From an uncultured Prochlorococcus sp. (GTDB taxonomy: Bacteria; Cyanobacteriota; Cyanobacteriia; PCC-6307; Cyanobiaceae): 48,541 nt of DNA. This document shows, piece by piece, positions 40,432 to 48,541 of the stretch. A program made the position numbers and the translations under genes. A model generated the notes under the pieces. The model had not been told where the DNA came from and did no database searches. It was given only the letters and a program-made list of their open reading frames with translations. The first letter of the stretch is position 1. Each line of letters opens with the position of its first letter. The stretch covers positions 1 to 48,541 of the forward strand of contig CACNWD010000006.1 of the NCBI GenBank assembly GCA_902624085.1, given 5' to 3'.

Positions 40432-40941
40432 ATGGATGTTAATCAATTACAAAGAATTGCAGATTCAAAAAATCTAACAATAAAAATTCAAGTTAGAGAA
40501 GTTTTAGGGTTAAAAATTTTCAGAATTATTGTTGCTCACGTAAATAATAATTCTGTAAAGATTTGGGGGGAAATTAAAGGTTGGACATTACCTTTTAGAG
40601 ATGGACTTCAACTGGATACACTTAGAATCCTAAATGGTTCTCCAAAGTTTGTTTCAGAATTAATTTGGGCAACAACTATGGCATGGGCTTTAGAAAAGAC
40701 TAAATGTAAATTTGCAAGATTGTTAGCTATTTATGATTCTGAAGGATATAGTAAAAAACTTGTCAGGTATTTTAGATTAATTGGTTTTACTTTTATTAAA
40801 GAAGTCGGTGCTTCTCCTTCAGATCTTTTTTTAAGATTAATATGGGGTGGCGCTGGTACTTTAATGAAAGGTGATTGTTCAAAAATACTTAAAAAGTTAG
40901 AAGAAAAATTACTTAAAGAAGATTTAATTTATCCTGCGTGA
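40432..40941 (+). CDS. Conserved protein of unknown function
   Basis: A 169-residue protein at the end of the lysA-to-trhO run, 27 bases after trhO. It contains WGEIKGWTLPFRDGLQLDTLR (about 45-65), a run suggestive of a GNAT-like core (FARLLAIYDSEGYSKKLVRYFRLIGF, about 98-123), then SPSDLFLRLIWGGAGTLM. I cannot assign a family with confidence; an acetyltransferase-like fold is one possibility. The last 13 bases overlap the 3' end of convergent lipA, the longest overlap in the window. Confidence 0.7.
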   Translation: MDVNQLQRIADSKNLTIKIQVREVLGLKIFRIIVAHVNNNSVKIWGEIKGWTLPFRDGLQLDTLRILNGSPKFVSELIWATTMAWALEKTKCKFARLLAIYDSEGYSKKLVRYFRLIGFTFIKEVGASPSDLFLRLIWGGAGTLMKGDCSKILKKLEEKLLKEDLIYPA

Positions 40942-41828
40942 TAACTACTCCTAATTAAAGGACCACATGAAACTTTATTAAAACCTATCTGCTTTGAAAA
41001 TTTTTCAATATATTCAAATTCTTTTGGCTCCCAATATTTCTTCACGGGTAAATGATTTAACGATGGTCTTAAATATTGACCAATTGTAATTTGATTACAG
41101 TTAACTTCCTTTAGGTCTTCAATTGTATTTTTAATTTCTTCTAAACTTTCTCCCAAGCCAAGCATGATTCCTGACTTGGTTTCAATATTTGGATAAATAT
41201 TTTTCGCCATTTTTAACAAATTTATTGAACTTTTGTAATTTGCTCCTCTTCTCACTTCTCTCTGAAGTCTTTCTACTGTCTCAAGATTATGGTTGAAGCA
41301 TACTGGTTTTTTATCAAGAATTTTTTTTAACCGCTGTCTCTGAAGTTCCTCTCTTTCCTTCAAATTTTTTCCGCCACCCCATAAATCTGGTGTTAAAACT
41401 TCAATTTTTATTAAGGGATTTATTTTTCTAATTTCATCAATTGTAGAAGTAAATAAAATTGCACCATGATCGTGTAAATCATCTCTTGCTACAGAAGTAA
41501 GGACAACATATTTTAAATTTAAATGCCTTACAGCTTGTGCAACTTTTGTACTTTCTAATTGGTCGAGTTCTGTCGGTTTGCCTTTATTCACCTGGCAAAA
41601 TGCACAAGCTCTTGAACAGGTTGAACCTCCTAATAAAAAAGTAGCAGTTCCAGATGCGTAGCATTCAGCTCTATTCGGACATCTGCCCTCTTCGCAAATG
41701 GTGTGAATATTAGATTTTTTAATAAGTTTTTGAATTCTCTCGAATTCAGAAGCTCTACTAATAGGGAAGTTTATCCAAGGTGGAAGCCGTAATAGATTAT
41801 CTTCTTTAGTGAAATTAAAGGATCCCAT
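40929..41828 (-). CDS. lipA: Lipoyl synthase
   Basis: Radical SAM enzyme that adds two sulfurs to octanoyl chains on E2 and GcvH proteins. The 299-residue protein has both cysteine motifs: the auxiliary cluster C45-x4-C50-x5-C56 (CEEGRCPNRAEC) and the SAM cluster C71, C75, C78 (CSRACAFC). RSSYHAG at the C-terminus carries the conserved RSSY. The start is two bases after the recR stop. Confidence 0.97.
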   Translation of the reverse strand: MGSFNFTKEDNLLRLPPWINFPISRASEFERIQKLIKKSNIHTICEEGRCPNRAECYASGTATFLLGGSTCSRACAFCQVNKGKPTELDQLESTKVAQAVRHLNLKYVVLTSVARDDLHDHGAILFTSTIDEIRKINPLIKIEVLTPDLWGGGKNLKEREELQRQRLKKILDKKPVCFNHNLETVERLQREVRRGANYKSSINLLKMAKNIYPNIETKSGIMLGLGESLEEIKNTIEDLKEVNCNQITIGQYLRPSLNHLPVKKYWEPKEFEYIEKFSKQIGFNKVSCGPLIRSSYHAG

Positions 41829-41830
41829 AT

Positions 41831-42436
41831 CTAAAGAATATCTCTTCTTCCTTCAAGTGCACGAGCAAGTGTCACTTCATCTGCATACTCTAACTCGCTA
41901 CCCATTGGCAGCCCGTAAGCAATTCTAGTGACCTTAGTAAATGGAGTTAGCAATTTAGCTATATATAGACTTGTAGTATCTCCCTCTACACTTGGAGTAA
42001 GTGCCAATATTATTTCCTTAATGTCATTTTTACTAACTCTTTCAACTAAACTTTTTATTTCAAGTAGCTCTGGCCCAATTGAATCCATTGGGGATATTAA
42101 TCCTCCAATTACATGATAAATTCCTTTAAATTCTCTTGCTCTTTCTAAAGCCAGTAAATCTCTGGCTTCTGCTACAACGCAAATTACTTCTTGATCCCTA
42201 TCAGGATTTTTACAGATTTCGCATTCCGTTTCAGAAGTAAGATTAAAACATTTTTTGCAATGCCCGACATTATTATGAGCTTCTAAAAGTGCTTTAGAAA
42301 AGTCCTTTATCGTCTGTTCAGGTTGTTTTAAAATATAAAGTGCTAATCTTTGTGCCGTTCTTGGCCCTATCCCTGGAAATTTCTCAAAGTGAGCTATTAA
42401 TTTCGCCAGTGGTTTAGTAAAAGTTATCAAAATCAA
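41831..42436 (-). CDS. recR: Recombination mediator protein RecR
   Basis: Acts with RecO/RecF to load RecA at gaps. The 201-residue protein has the helix-hairpin-helix [16 protein letters not shown] (about 17-32), a C4 zinc finger (Cys60, 63, 72, 75), the Toprim motif [14 protein letters not shown] and the C-terminal [20 protein letters not shown]. The length is normal. The start at 42436 is TTG; no in-frame ATG exists near the N-terminus and a second TTG at 42430 is equally possible. lipA follows after two bases. Confidence 0.95.
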   Translation of the reverse strand: MILITFTKPLAKLIAHFEKFPGIGPRTAQRLALYILKQPEQTIKDFSKALLEAHNNVGHCKKCFNLTSETECEICKNPDRDQEVICVVAEARDLLALERAREFKGIYHVIGGLISPMDSIGPELLEIKSLVERVSKNDIKEIILALTPSVEGDTTSLYIAKLLTPFTKVTRIAYGLPMGSELEYADEVTLARALEGRRDIL

Positions 42437-42502
42437 ATATTTTCTAAGAATAATCTAGGCATATAATTAAGAATTGGCTCTATTTGTTTGCTTTTAATGT
42501 CT

Positions 42503-42508
42503 TATGAT
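42503..42508 (+). promoter_or_regulatory. Candidate -10 box for the psbP-family gene
   Basis: TATGAT lies 28 bases before the ATG at 42537 in the divergent recR/psbP-like gap. It would give a leader of about 22 bases. No convincing -35 is visible. Confidence 0.35.
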
Positions 42509-42536
42509 AGTCATGGTTATAACCTATTATTAGAAA

Positions 42537-43085
42537 ATGAAAAAAAATCTCTTTAAAAATTTTTTAATTTTATCAATATGCTTTCTTTTGAGTGCTTGCG
42601 GTGGTGGGTTAAGTGCTGGCCTAGAAGCTTATCAAAGTCCTGATGGAAGGTATGGATTTTTCTACCCAACAGGATGGACGAGAGTTAAGGTAGATGGTGG
42701 TCCAGAGATTATTTATCATGATTTAATTAATAGTAATGAGACGTTAAGCTTGGTTATTTCTGATGTAAATAAAGATGTTGAGTTGGATCAACTTGGTACA
42801 CCTTCTGAGGTGGGTCAAACGTTAATTGATAAAGTGATAGCACCTGAAGGTTCAGGTAGATCTGTAAAATTAATAAATGCAAATCAAAGAGAAGATGAAA
42901 AACATGTATTTTATGATTTGGAGTATGAGCTTAATCTAAACGAGCAAGATAGACATGAACTTGCAACCGTTGTTATAGATAGAGGAAGTTTATATACTTT
43001 TGCGGTTGGTACAAATGAGGAAAGATGGAATAAGGTTGAAAAAATGTTTAAAAACGTAATTGAATCTTTTAATTTTTTAATATAA
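42537..43085 (+). CDS. psbP: PsbP-family (CyanoP-like) lipoprotein of photosystem II
   Basis: Lumenal PSII-associated protein. The 182-residue product has a bacterial lipoprotein signal with lipobox LSAC (lipidated Cys21). A PsbP domain follows: YQSPDGRYGFFYPTGW near 32-47, then NETLSLVISDVNKDVELDQLGTPSEVG (about 62-88), and ERWNKVEKMFKNVIESF at the end, all typical of PsbP/CyanoP. Cyanobacterial members are dispensable assembly or stability factors. It is divergent from recR and convergent with the ABC transporter, with only five bases between stops. Confidence 0.93.
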   Translation: MKKNLFKNFLILSICFLLSACGGGLSAGLEAYQSPDGRYGFFYPTGWTRVKVDGGPEIIYHDLINSNETLSLVISDVNKDVELDQLGTPSEVGQTLIDKVIAPEGSGRSVKLINANQREDEKHVFYDLEYELNLNEQDRHELATVVIDRGSLYTFAVGTNEERWNKVEKMFKNVIESFNFLI

Positions 43086-43090
43086 AAAAT

Positions 43091-44869
43091 TTAAATTCCA
43101 ACTTGCACTTTCCATAGATCTGCATAAATTCCTCCTTTTTCCAATAATTGTTGATGTTTCCCATTCTCAATTATTTTCCCTTTATCCATAACAATAATAT
43201 TATCTGCTTTTTTAATTGTGCTTAGCCTATGAGCGATAACGATTGTAGTTTTTTCTAAAGTTAACTTAGCAAGGGATTTTTGAATTAAAACTTCAGTTTC
43301 ATTATCAACAGATGCTGTTGCTTCATCAAGAATTAAAATTGGAGCATTTTTTAAAATAGCTCTAGCTAAAGCTATTCTTTGTCTTTGGCCTCCAGAAAGT
43401 ATTTGTCCTCTTTCACCGACTAATGTTTTATATCCCCTTGGCAGTTTTGTTATGAAATCATGAGCCTCTGCAATTTTTGCTGCTTTTTTAATCTCTTCTA
43501 AGCTTGAAGTATTTGATCCATAAGAAATATTCTCTAAAACAGTTCCATCAAATAAATAGGTTTCTTGACTAACTAAGGAAAAACATTTTCTTAATTCTTT
43601 TAGATTGATTTCCTGAATGGGCAAACCATCAATAGATATTGTTCCTTTATTTTTATCATAATCGTAAATTCTCAGAAGTAATTTTATTAGAGTACTTTTT
43701 CCAGAACCTGTTAAACCCACAATACCTATTGTCTTTTTTGCCGGTATTTTGAAATTAATACCTGAAATAGTTGAATCTCTTTCGGGATAATTAAAATAGA
43801 TATTTTTAAAAATTATTTCACCTTTAACTCTTTCAAAATCTATTTTTTTATTACCATCTTTAATTTCTATTGGAGTATCTATCAGATCGATAACTCTGTT
43901 TATAGAGGCAAGTGATCTTTGGAAATCATCTAACACATGCCCCAATGTAGTTAAAGGCCATAAAAGCCTTTGCGTTATAAAAACTAGAAAACTATAAGTT
44001 CCTACATTTAGTGTTTTATTCCATACTTGAAATCCACCAATTAGTAATATAGAAATAAATGCAAACAAAATTGCAAATCTTATTAGAGGGATAAAAGCTG
44101 AAGATAGTTTAATAGCAGATTTATTACTCTTTTGATAAATTAAACTTTCTTTCTTTAACCTTTCTAATTCCCATCTCTCAGTTGTAAAACTTTTAATAGT
44201 TAGTATTCCCCCTAAATTATTGTTTAATCTTGAAGCTAATAATCCTGCTTTAGATCTTACATCTCTGTATTTAGGAGCAAGTTTTTTTTGGAAATTTATG
44301 GAGCCCCAAAAAATTAGTGGAATTGGTAAAAAAGCGAAAATAGCGATATTTGGAGCAATCCATAGCATTGTTCCGCCAATTATTATTACTGAAACAAATA
44401 ATTGGATAATCTCGTTAGCACCATGATCTAAAAATCTTTCAAGTTGATTTATATCATCGTTTAAGATTGAAAGTAATCTGCCCGTATTATCTTTATCAAA
44501 AAATTGCATATCTAATTTTTGAATATGTTCATAGGCTTTGATTCTTAATTTGTGTTGGGAAATTTGAGCAAGATTTCTCCATAAGACTGCATATAAATAT
44601 TGGAAAACAGATTCTGCACTCCAAATTAATCCTGATAATATTGATAGAATAATTAACTGAGTTGGCACTTCATTGAATCCCAAATTTGAGATCCATGAGT
44701 TTTCCTCCTTTACAACTATATCCACTGCAAGTCCAATAATTACAGGAGGAGCTAAGTCAAGAATTCTATTAATTATTGAACTACAAAAAGCAAAAAATAT
44801 TAGATTTCTTTCTTTTGATAAATTTAAATATAATCTTACAATTGGATTTTGATTTTTTAACTTGCTCAT
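43091..44869 (-). CDS. ABC transporter, fused permease-ATPase (MsbA/multidrug type)
   Basis: A 592-residue half-transporter with six N-terminal membrane helices (about 20-320). Its ATPase has Walker A GLTGSGKST (about 385), Q-loop SLVSQETYLF, signature LSGGQRQR, Walker B ILILDEATASVD and the switch His in VIAHRLSTI. It would homodimerise and export lipids, drugs or a peptide; the substrate is unknown. It is downstream of the small Cys-rich protein and deaD on the same strand, with a 46-base gap. Confidence 0.94.
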   Translation of the reverse strand: MSKLKNQNPIVRLYLNLSKERNLIFFAFCSSIINRILDLAPPVIIGLAVDIVVKEENSWISNLGFNEVPTQLIILSILSGLIWSAESVFQYLYAVLWRNLAQISQHKLRIKAYEHIQKLDMQFFDKDNTGRLLSILNDDINQLERFLDHGANEIIQLFVSVIIIGGTMLWIAPNIAIFAFLPIPLIFWGSINFQKKLAPKYRDVRSKAGLLASRLNNNLGGILTIKSFTTERWELERLKKESLIYQKSNKSAIKLSSAFIPLIRFAILFAFISILLIGGFQVWNKTLNVGTYSFLVFITQRLLWPLTTLGHVLDDFQRSLASINRVIDLIDTPIEIKDGNKKIDFERVKGEIIFKNIYFNYPERDSTISGINFKIPAKKTIGIVGLTGSGKSTLIKLLLRIYDYDKNKGTISIDGLPIQEINLKELRKCFSLVSQETYLFDGTVLENISYGSNTSSLEEIKKAAKIAEAHDFITKLPRGYKTLVGERGQILSGGQRQRIALARAILKNAPILILDEATASVDNETEVLIQKSLAKLTLEKTTIVIAHRLSTIKKADNIIVMDKGKIIENGKHQQLLEKGGIYADLWKVQVGI

Positions 44870-44915
44870 GAAAAATTATTAATCTTTTAAGTATAAATTA
44901 ATTTTCTTTAAATTT

Positions 44916-45170
44916 TTATAATTTACATTTAGAAATTGATTCTTTATGACTAACATTTTTTGATATATTTTTCAAATAACAATTACAAACATCTTCACCA
45001 ATACTTTCTTCATATACAAAGTTATTTTTCATGTATTCTGATTTAACGCTTTCTTTACAAAATATTTTTATGATCGCATTTGTTTTTGTATCGGATAGTA
45101 AATTATCGGCATAAGTTAAATTTATTAAAAGTACTAAAGAAGAAATTTTTGCTAATTTATTAAATTTCAT
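44916..45170 (-). CDS. Small secreted cysteine-containing protein, unknown
   Basis: An 84-residue protein with a likely signal peptide (Lys-rich start, hydrophobic core at about 9-19, cleavage after TYA21). The mature part has four cysteines (38, 62, 64 and 82), the middle pair as CNC. It starts two bases after the deaD stop, suggesting co-transcription, and lies upstream of the ABC transporter. No family is recognised; four cysteines in about 60 mature residues could form two disulfides. Confidence 0.7.
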   Translation of the reverse strand: MKFNKLAKISSLVLLINLTYADNLLSDTKTNAIIKIFCKESVKSEYMKNNFVYEESIGEDVCNCYLKNISKNVSHKESISKCKL

Positions 45171-45172
45171 GA

Positions 45173-46930
45173 TTAGTAACTTTTTATTTTTAAATTTTTT
45201 AATTTATTAATAGTGTCCCTGTTTAAATTTTTTGGCAAATCAACAAGACTAAAATCATTAAAAACTTGAATTTTACCAATCGCTCTCCCATTTATGTTTG
45301 TTGATGAACAGATTGAAGAAATTATATTTGGAATTCTAATTTTATTAACTTTCCCATATTCAAATCTAAAAGTTTCAAAACCACTATTATTATGGGTTGA
45401 CTTTTTGTTGGAGCCCCTCGATTTATTTTGTCCTTTTCTAGTGAATCGATCGCGATCAGGTATGTTTTGTTTATTGATCCATGATTCATCTTCTTCAATA
45501 AAAAATGGTTTATTACCTACTATTAGATTTATTGCTGCCATAGCAATTTCTTCATCTTGCATTGAGTATTTGACTTTGAGTGTATCTAAAATATCAATCA
45601 TTAATGCTTTATTCTCTTCATTTTTTTCAGATATAGAGTTTATATTTATATCTTTAGTTAATTTATCCATCCTTTTCTCATTAATTGATTGATTACTTGG
45701 TATCTCTAGTTCCTCAATCTTTGTTTTTAATGAGTTTTCTAAATTCCTTAAAAAATGTTTTTCTCTTCTATTAACAAATAATATTGCCTCTCCGGATCTG
45801 CCGGCTCTACCAGTTCTTCCAATCCTATGTGTATAAGTTTCTGTATCAAAGGGGAAGTCATAATTAATAACTAATTTAATTCTTTCTACATCAAGACCTC
45901 TAGCTGCTACATCGGTTGCAACTAAAATATCAATAAAACCTTTTCTTAATCTATCAACTGTATTTTCTCTTTGATTTTGAGGGATATCTCCGTTAAGAAC
46001 TGCAACACTGTGTCCTGAAGTCTCTAAGGCTTCTGCAATTGATGCTGTAAGTGATTTAGTTCTTACAAATATAATTACTCCTTCATTTTTAATTTCTAAG
46101 ATTCTTTTTAAAGCTTCTAATTTATAATGTCTTTGAATACTTATAAATTTCTGCGAAATTAATTGTGCTTCTTTTTTTATACTTTTAATTTTAATTTCAG
46201 CAGGATTATTAAGATACTTCTTCGCAATATTTTTAATTTCACTTGGCATTGTTGCAGAAAATAAAACCATTTGTTTCTCTTCTGGCAGCTTATCTATTAT
46301 CCATTCAATATCTTCTAAAAAACCCATTTTTAGCATTTCATCAGCTTCATCTAGAACCAAACAACTTATGTTATTTATTTTAAAAGTACCTTGTTTTATA
46401 TGATCAATTATTCTCCCAGGAGTCCCTACGACTACATCTGTTTTCCTCTTTAAACAAGATATTTGATTCCTGAAATCAGTACCTCCATAAATAGCAATAG
46501 TATTAAAATTTCTGGATTCTGAACTATAACTTTTAAAAGAATCAGCAACTTGAGTAGCTAATTCCCTCGTCGGAGTCATAACCAAAACCTTAGCTGCTAC
46601 TTCATTGTTATCTTCGAGTTTTTCAATAATTGGTAAAGCAAAGGCAGCCGTTTTACCTGTGCCAGTTTGAGCTTGTCCTAGAAGATCTCTTCCAAGCATT
46701 AATTCAGGGATAGCAGCTTTCTGAATTGGGGTTGGATTTTTATAACCCTTTTTTTTAAGTGATTCTAATAATGATTTATTAAAACCAAAATTTAAGAAAC
46801 CATGATCATCTTCTAATTGAGTTTCTGTTTTTTCTTCTGAATCATCTTCAGTAATTAAATTATTTTCATAATCTTTAGTAAGATTACTTCCCTCAATATC
46901 TGAAGGAATCGATTTTCTTTTTGAAATCAT
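45173..46930 (-). CDS. deaD: DEAD-box ATP-dependent RNA helicase (DeaD/CsdA type)
   Basis: Unwinds structured RNA in ribosome assembly, translation and RNA decay, often cold-induced. The 585-residue protein has an acidic N-terminal tail of about 45 residues and the Q motif GYKNPTPIQ. Motif I is AQTGTGKT, motif II LDEADEML, motif III SAT, and motif VI HRIGRTGRAGR. The C-terminal DbpA-type RNA-binding domain (GRAIGKIQVFNDFSLVDLP) completes the DeaD/CsdA architecture. The 5' leader carries a strong hairpin directly before the ATG. A small Cys protein and an ABC transporter follow. Confidence 0.95.
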   Translation of the reverse strand: MISKRKSIPSDIEGSNLTKDYENNLITEDDSEEKTETQLEDDHGFLNFGFNKSLLESLKKKGYKNPTPIQKAAIPELMLGRDLLGQAQTGTGKTAAFALPIIEKLEDNNEVAAKVLVMTPTRELATQVADSFKSYSSESRNFNTIAIYGGTDFRNQISCLKRKTDVVVGTPGRIIDHIKQGTFKINNISCLVLDEADEMLKMGFLEDIEWIIDKLPEEKQMVLFSATMPSEIKNIAKKYLNNPAEIKIKSIKKEAQLISQKFISIQRHYKLEALKRILEIKNEGVIIFVRTKSLTASIAEALETSGHSVAVLNGDIPQNQRENTVDRLRKGFIDILVATDVAARGLDVERIKLVINYDFPFDTETYTHRIGRTGRAGRSGEAILFVNRREKHFLRNLENSLKTKIEELEIPSNQSINEKRMDKLTKDININSISEKNEENKALMIDILDTLKVKYSMQDEEIAMAAINLIVGNKPFFIEEDESWINKQNIPDRDRFTRKGQNKSRGSNKKSTHNNSGFETFRFEYGKVNKIRIPNIISSICSSTNINGRAIGKIQVFNDFSLVDLPKNLNRDTINKLKNLKIKSY

Positions 46931-46937
46931 TAAAAAT

Positions 46938-46959
46938 GCCTGATGTCATCTGATCAGGC
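46938..46959 (-). promoter_or_regulatory. Terminator-like hairpin in the deaD leader
   Basis: Arms GCCTGAT (46938-46944) and ATCAGGC (46953-46959) form a 7-bp stem with an 8-base loop, followed on the minus strand by A, five U, then AATG where ATG starts deaD. A TAGATAAT -10-like sequence (46969-46976) would start transcription just before the hairpin, making it the 5' end of the mRNA. Alternatively it terminates recD transcription. There is no room for a normal ribosome site between stem and ATG. Confidence 0.6.
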
Positions 46960-47060
46960 TTACAACTTATTATCTAGACTTAGATTTTAATTTGTTGTTA
47001 TGCCATTCAGAGCCTTTTATCTAATTTAACATCTAATGGTCACACATAAAAATTAATAAA

Positions 47061-48541
47061 CTAAGTATTCAAATAATAAAGGGTTAAATCTTTCTTGGCT
47101 CTTGTAATTGCTGTATAAAAGAGTCTCTTTTCAAAATTATCTTTGAGTATTATTTTTTTTTGAGTATTAACTTCCATAAGCTTTGTTTTACTTAGGTTTT
47201 GGTTCCATAAAATATATACACTTTCAGATTCACTCCCTTGCGATTTGTGAATTGTTAATGCTATAGCAGGTACAGTATTTTCTAATTTATTTGGTTCAAT
47301 TAAAGCTGCGACTTGTTTATTAAATTTATTAAATTTTCTAAATAGAAATTTTCTTAAGTTTCCCTTTCCTATAACAACACCTATATCTCCATTTGAAATT
47401 CCCAATTCATTATTATTTTCTGTACACATGATGGGCATTCCTTCGTCCCATTTTTCAAAATTATATGGTTTATTTTGATTTAGGATTAATTTATTTATAT
47501 CATTAACACCCCAAATTCCAGAATTTGTTTTACATAGAATTATCTTTGAATTCAATTTCTTAAATATTTCGAGTACTAAATTTTTTTCACAGTTATATAG
47601 ATCTTCTATATCTTCATTAAATATATAACTTTTATTACTTAAAAGGCGAACTGAAGCTTTCATATCTTTAAGGTGTAAATTGATATTATTTATAAGATTT
47701 TCAGGAATAGATTTATTTTTATTTTTATATACCTTAATATTACTTGTAACTTTATTTTTATTAATTTGGTCAAGTTTATAATTAAAAAGATTATTATTTT
47801 TATTAAAAATTAATTTACTTAGTTCAACAATATCTCCACTATTTCTATAAACTTTTTCAAGATTAACAATTGATGTATCAAAAGGATTTTTCGTTAAATT
47901 TGAAAATATATAATTCCAAATTGAACTACTATTAATAGGAGGCAATTGATTCGCATCACCAACTAAAAGTAATTTACAATCCTTAGCTAATGAATTAAGT
48001 ATTATTTCAAATAGGTCTACATTGACCATGGACATTTCATCAATAACAAATATATCTAATTCCTTCAAATCAAATTTTAATTTGCCACTCTTATTAATTG
48101 AGTTATAAATCCATCTATGTAGGGTTTGACATTCTATTTTATCTATTTCATCTTTATAAACAGATTTTTTTTTATAATCAAGAGATTCTTTTAATCTTGA
48201 AGAGGCCTTTCCAGTTGGTGCCGATAGTCCAATATTTATATAATTATCCTTATTTAGATAATATAAAATCGTTTCTAAAATAAGTGTAGATTTACCTGTC
48301 CCTGGACCTCCTTGAAGAAAAACTAAATTTGATTCTTCGAATAAATTTATTATAGTTGTTTTTTTATCGCTGCTATTTAATCTACTTTTTAATAGTGAAT
48401 TAGTATTATTTTGACTTGTTTTTTTCAAAAGAATACCTAAAATTTTTTTAATTTTTTTTGACCACTTTTCGAATGATAATTTTCTATTTTCAAAAATTAT
48501 TGGTGAATCTTCAGAATAAATCAAGCCTGAATTATCTAATG
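47061..48541 (-). CDS. recD: RecD-like exodeoxyribonuclease V alpha subunit (5' end outside window)
   Basis: Fast 5'-3' helicase subunit of RecBCD for double-strand break repair. The visible part has Walker A GGPGTGKST, DEMSMVNVDL (Walker B), LLVGDANQLPP (motif III), and LTIHKSQGSESE with FYTAITRAKKDL at the C-terminus, the superfamily-1B RecD motifs. A TTG at 48524 gives 487 residues, but the frame stays open to the window edge with no stop, and RecD proteins are usually longer, so the true start is probably beyond 48541. The gene is very rich in Asn, Ile and Lys codons, as several neighbours are. The downstream gene is deaD, 130 bases away. Confidence 0.93.
   Translation of the reverse strand, partial: LDNSGLIYSEDSPIIFENRKLSFEKWSKKIKKILGILLKKTSQNNTNSLLKSRLNSSDKKTTIINLFEESNLVFLQGGPGTGKSTLILETILYYLNKDNYINIGLSAPTGKASSRLKESLDYKKKSVYKDEIDKIECQTLHRWIYNSINKSGKLKFDLKELDIFVIDEMSMVNVDLFEIILNSLAKDCKLLLVGDANQLPPINSSSIWNYIFSNLTKNPFDTSIVNLEKVYRNSGDIVELSKLIFNKNNNLFNYKLDQINKNKVTSNIKVYKNKNKSIPENLINNINLHLKDMKASVRLLSNKSYIFNEDIEDLYNCEKNLVLEIFKKLNSKIILCKTNSGIWGVNDINKLILNQNKPYNFEKWDEGMPIMCTENNNELGISNGDIGVVIGKGNLRKFLFRKFNKFNKQVAALIEPNKLENTVPAIALTIHKSQGSESESVYILWNQNLSKTKLMEVNTQKKIILKDNFEKRLFYTAITRAKKDLTLYYLNT

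Noticed and set aside
45440-45460. HIP1-like octamer near CGATCGCGATC
   Set aside because: The sequence lacks the exact GCGATCGC, occurs once, and lies within deaD coding sequence.

Overview
The window reads as core chromosome of a marine picocyanobacterium, most likely a high-light-adapted Prochlorococcus. The evidence is very low GC (roughly 30% by eye), very short intergenic gaps, and cyanobacterial genes: petH, the clock kinase sasA, opcA, a PsbP-family lipoprotein, crtL and crtE. The small RNA Yfr1 also sits between guaB3 and trxA, its known cyanobacterial location. I see no insertion sequence, prophage, CRISPR array or rRNA. The strain is not assigned.

Layout. 1-1601 (minus): partial thioredoxin, Yfr1 and guaB3. 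1784-5631 (plus): gyrA and a lycopene cyclase, meeting tail-to-tail a GH57 glucan-branching enzyme (5628-7217). 7444-9551: leuA and a small membrane protein, facing an HD-domain phosphodiesterase (9554-11029). 11104-13432: folD, crtE and a DUF212 protein. 13425-19054 (minus): cbiA, opcA, zwf and petH. 19233-23159: a SRPBCC protein, tRNA-Glu, sasA, a CpcS/CpeS-like protein, a secreted protein of unknown function and prs. 23423-27214: malQ, a RodZ-like protein and an AarF/UbiB kinase. 27281-29558: an Orn/Lys/Arg decarboxylase and cdsA. 29551-35303 (minus): DUF2993, alpha/beta hydrolase, glycerol-dehydrogenase-like, clpC and rimI. 35382-40941 (plus operon): lysA, cdaA, uppS, bioB, trhO and an unknown gene. 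40929-48541: lipA and recR (minus), PsbP (plus), then an ABC transporter, a small cysteine protein, a DEAD-box helicase and partial recD (minus).

How the genes fit together. Several serve carbon storage and dark metabolism: GH57 branching enzyme, malQ, zwf with its activator opcA, petH, and sasA as clock output. The lysA-cdaA-uppS run places c-di-AMP synthesis between two cell-wall precursor genes, and a PgpH-like phosphodiesterase that could degrade c-di-AMP is also present. Isoprenoid and pigment genes (crtE, crtL, uppS) and cofactor genes (folD, cbiA, bioB, lipA) make up much of the rest.

Most of this is ordinary, well-known core genome. The points I would look at again are the PetH N-terminus (a membrane segment and a near-perfect 30-bp tandem repeat instead of a CpcD domain), the paired c-di-AMP enzymes with a shortened phosphodiesterase, the degenerate GyrA-box, a bilin-lyase-like protein in a lineage without phycobilisomes, and leader hairpins before the DEAD-box helicase and sasA. 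I did not find a clearly novel multi-gene system.
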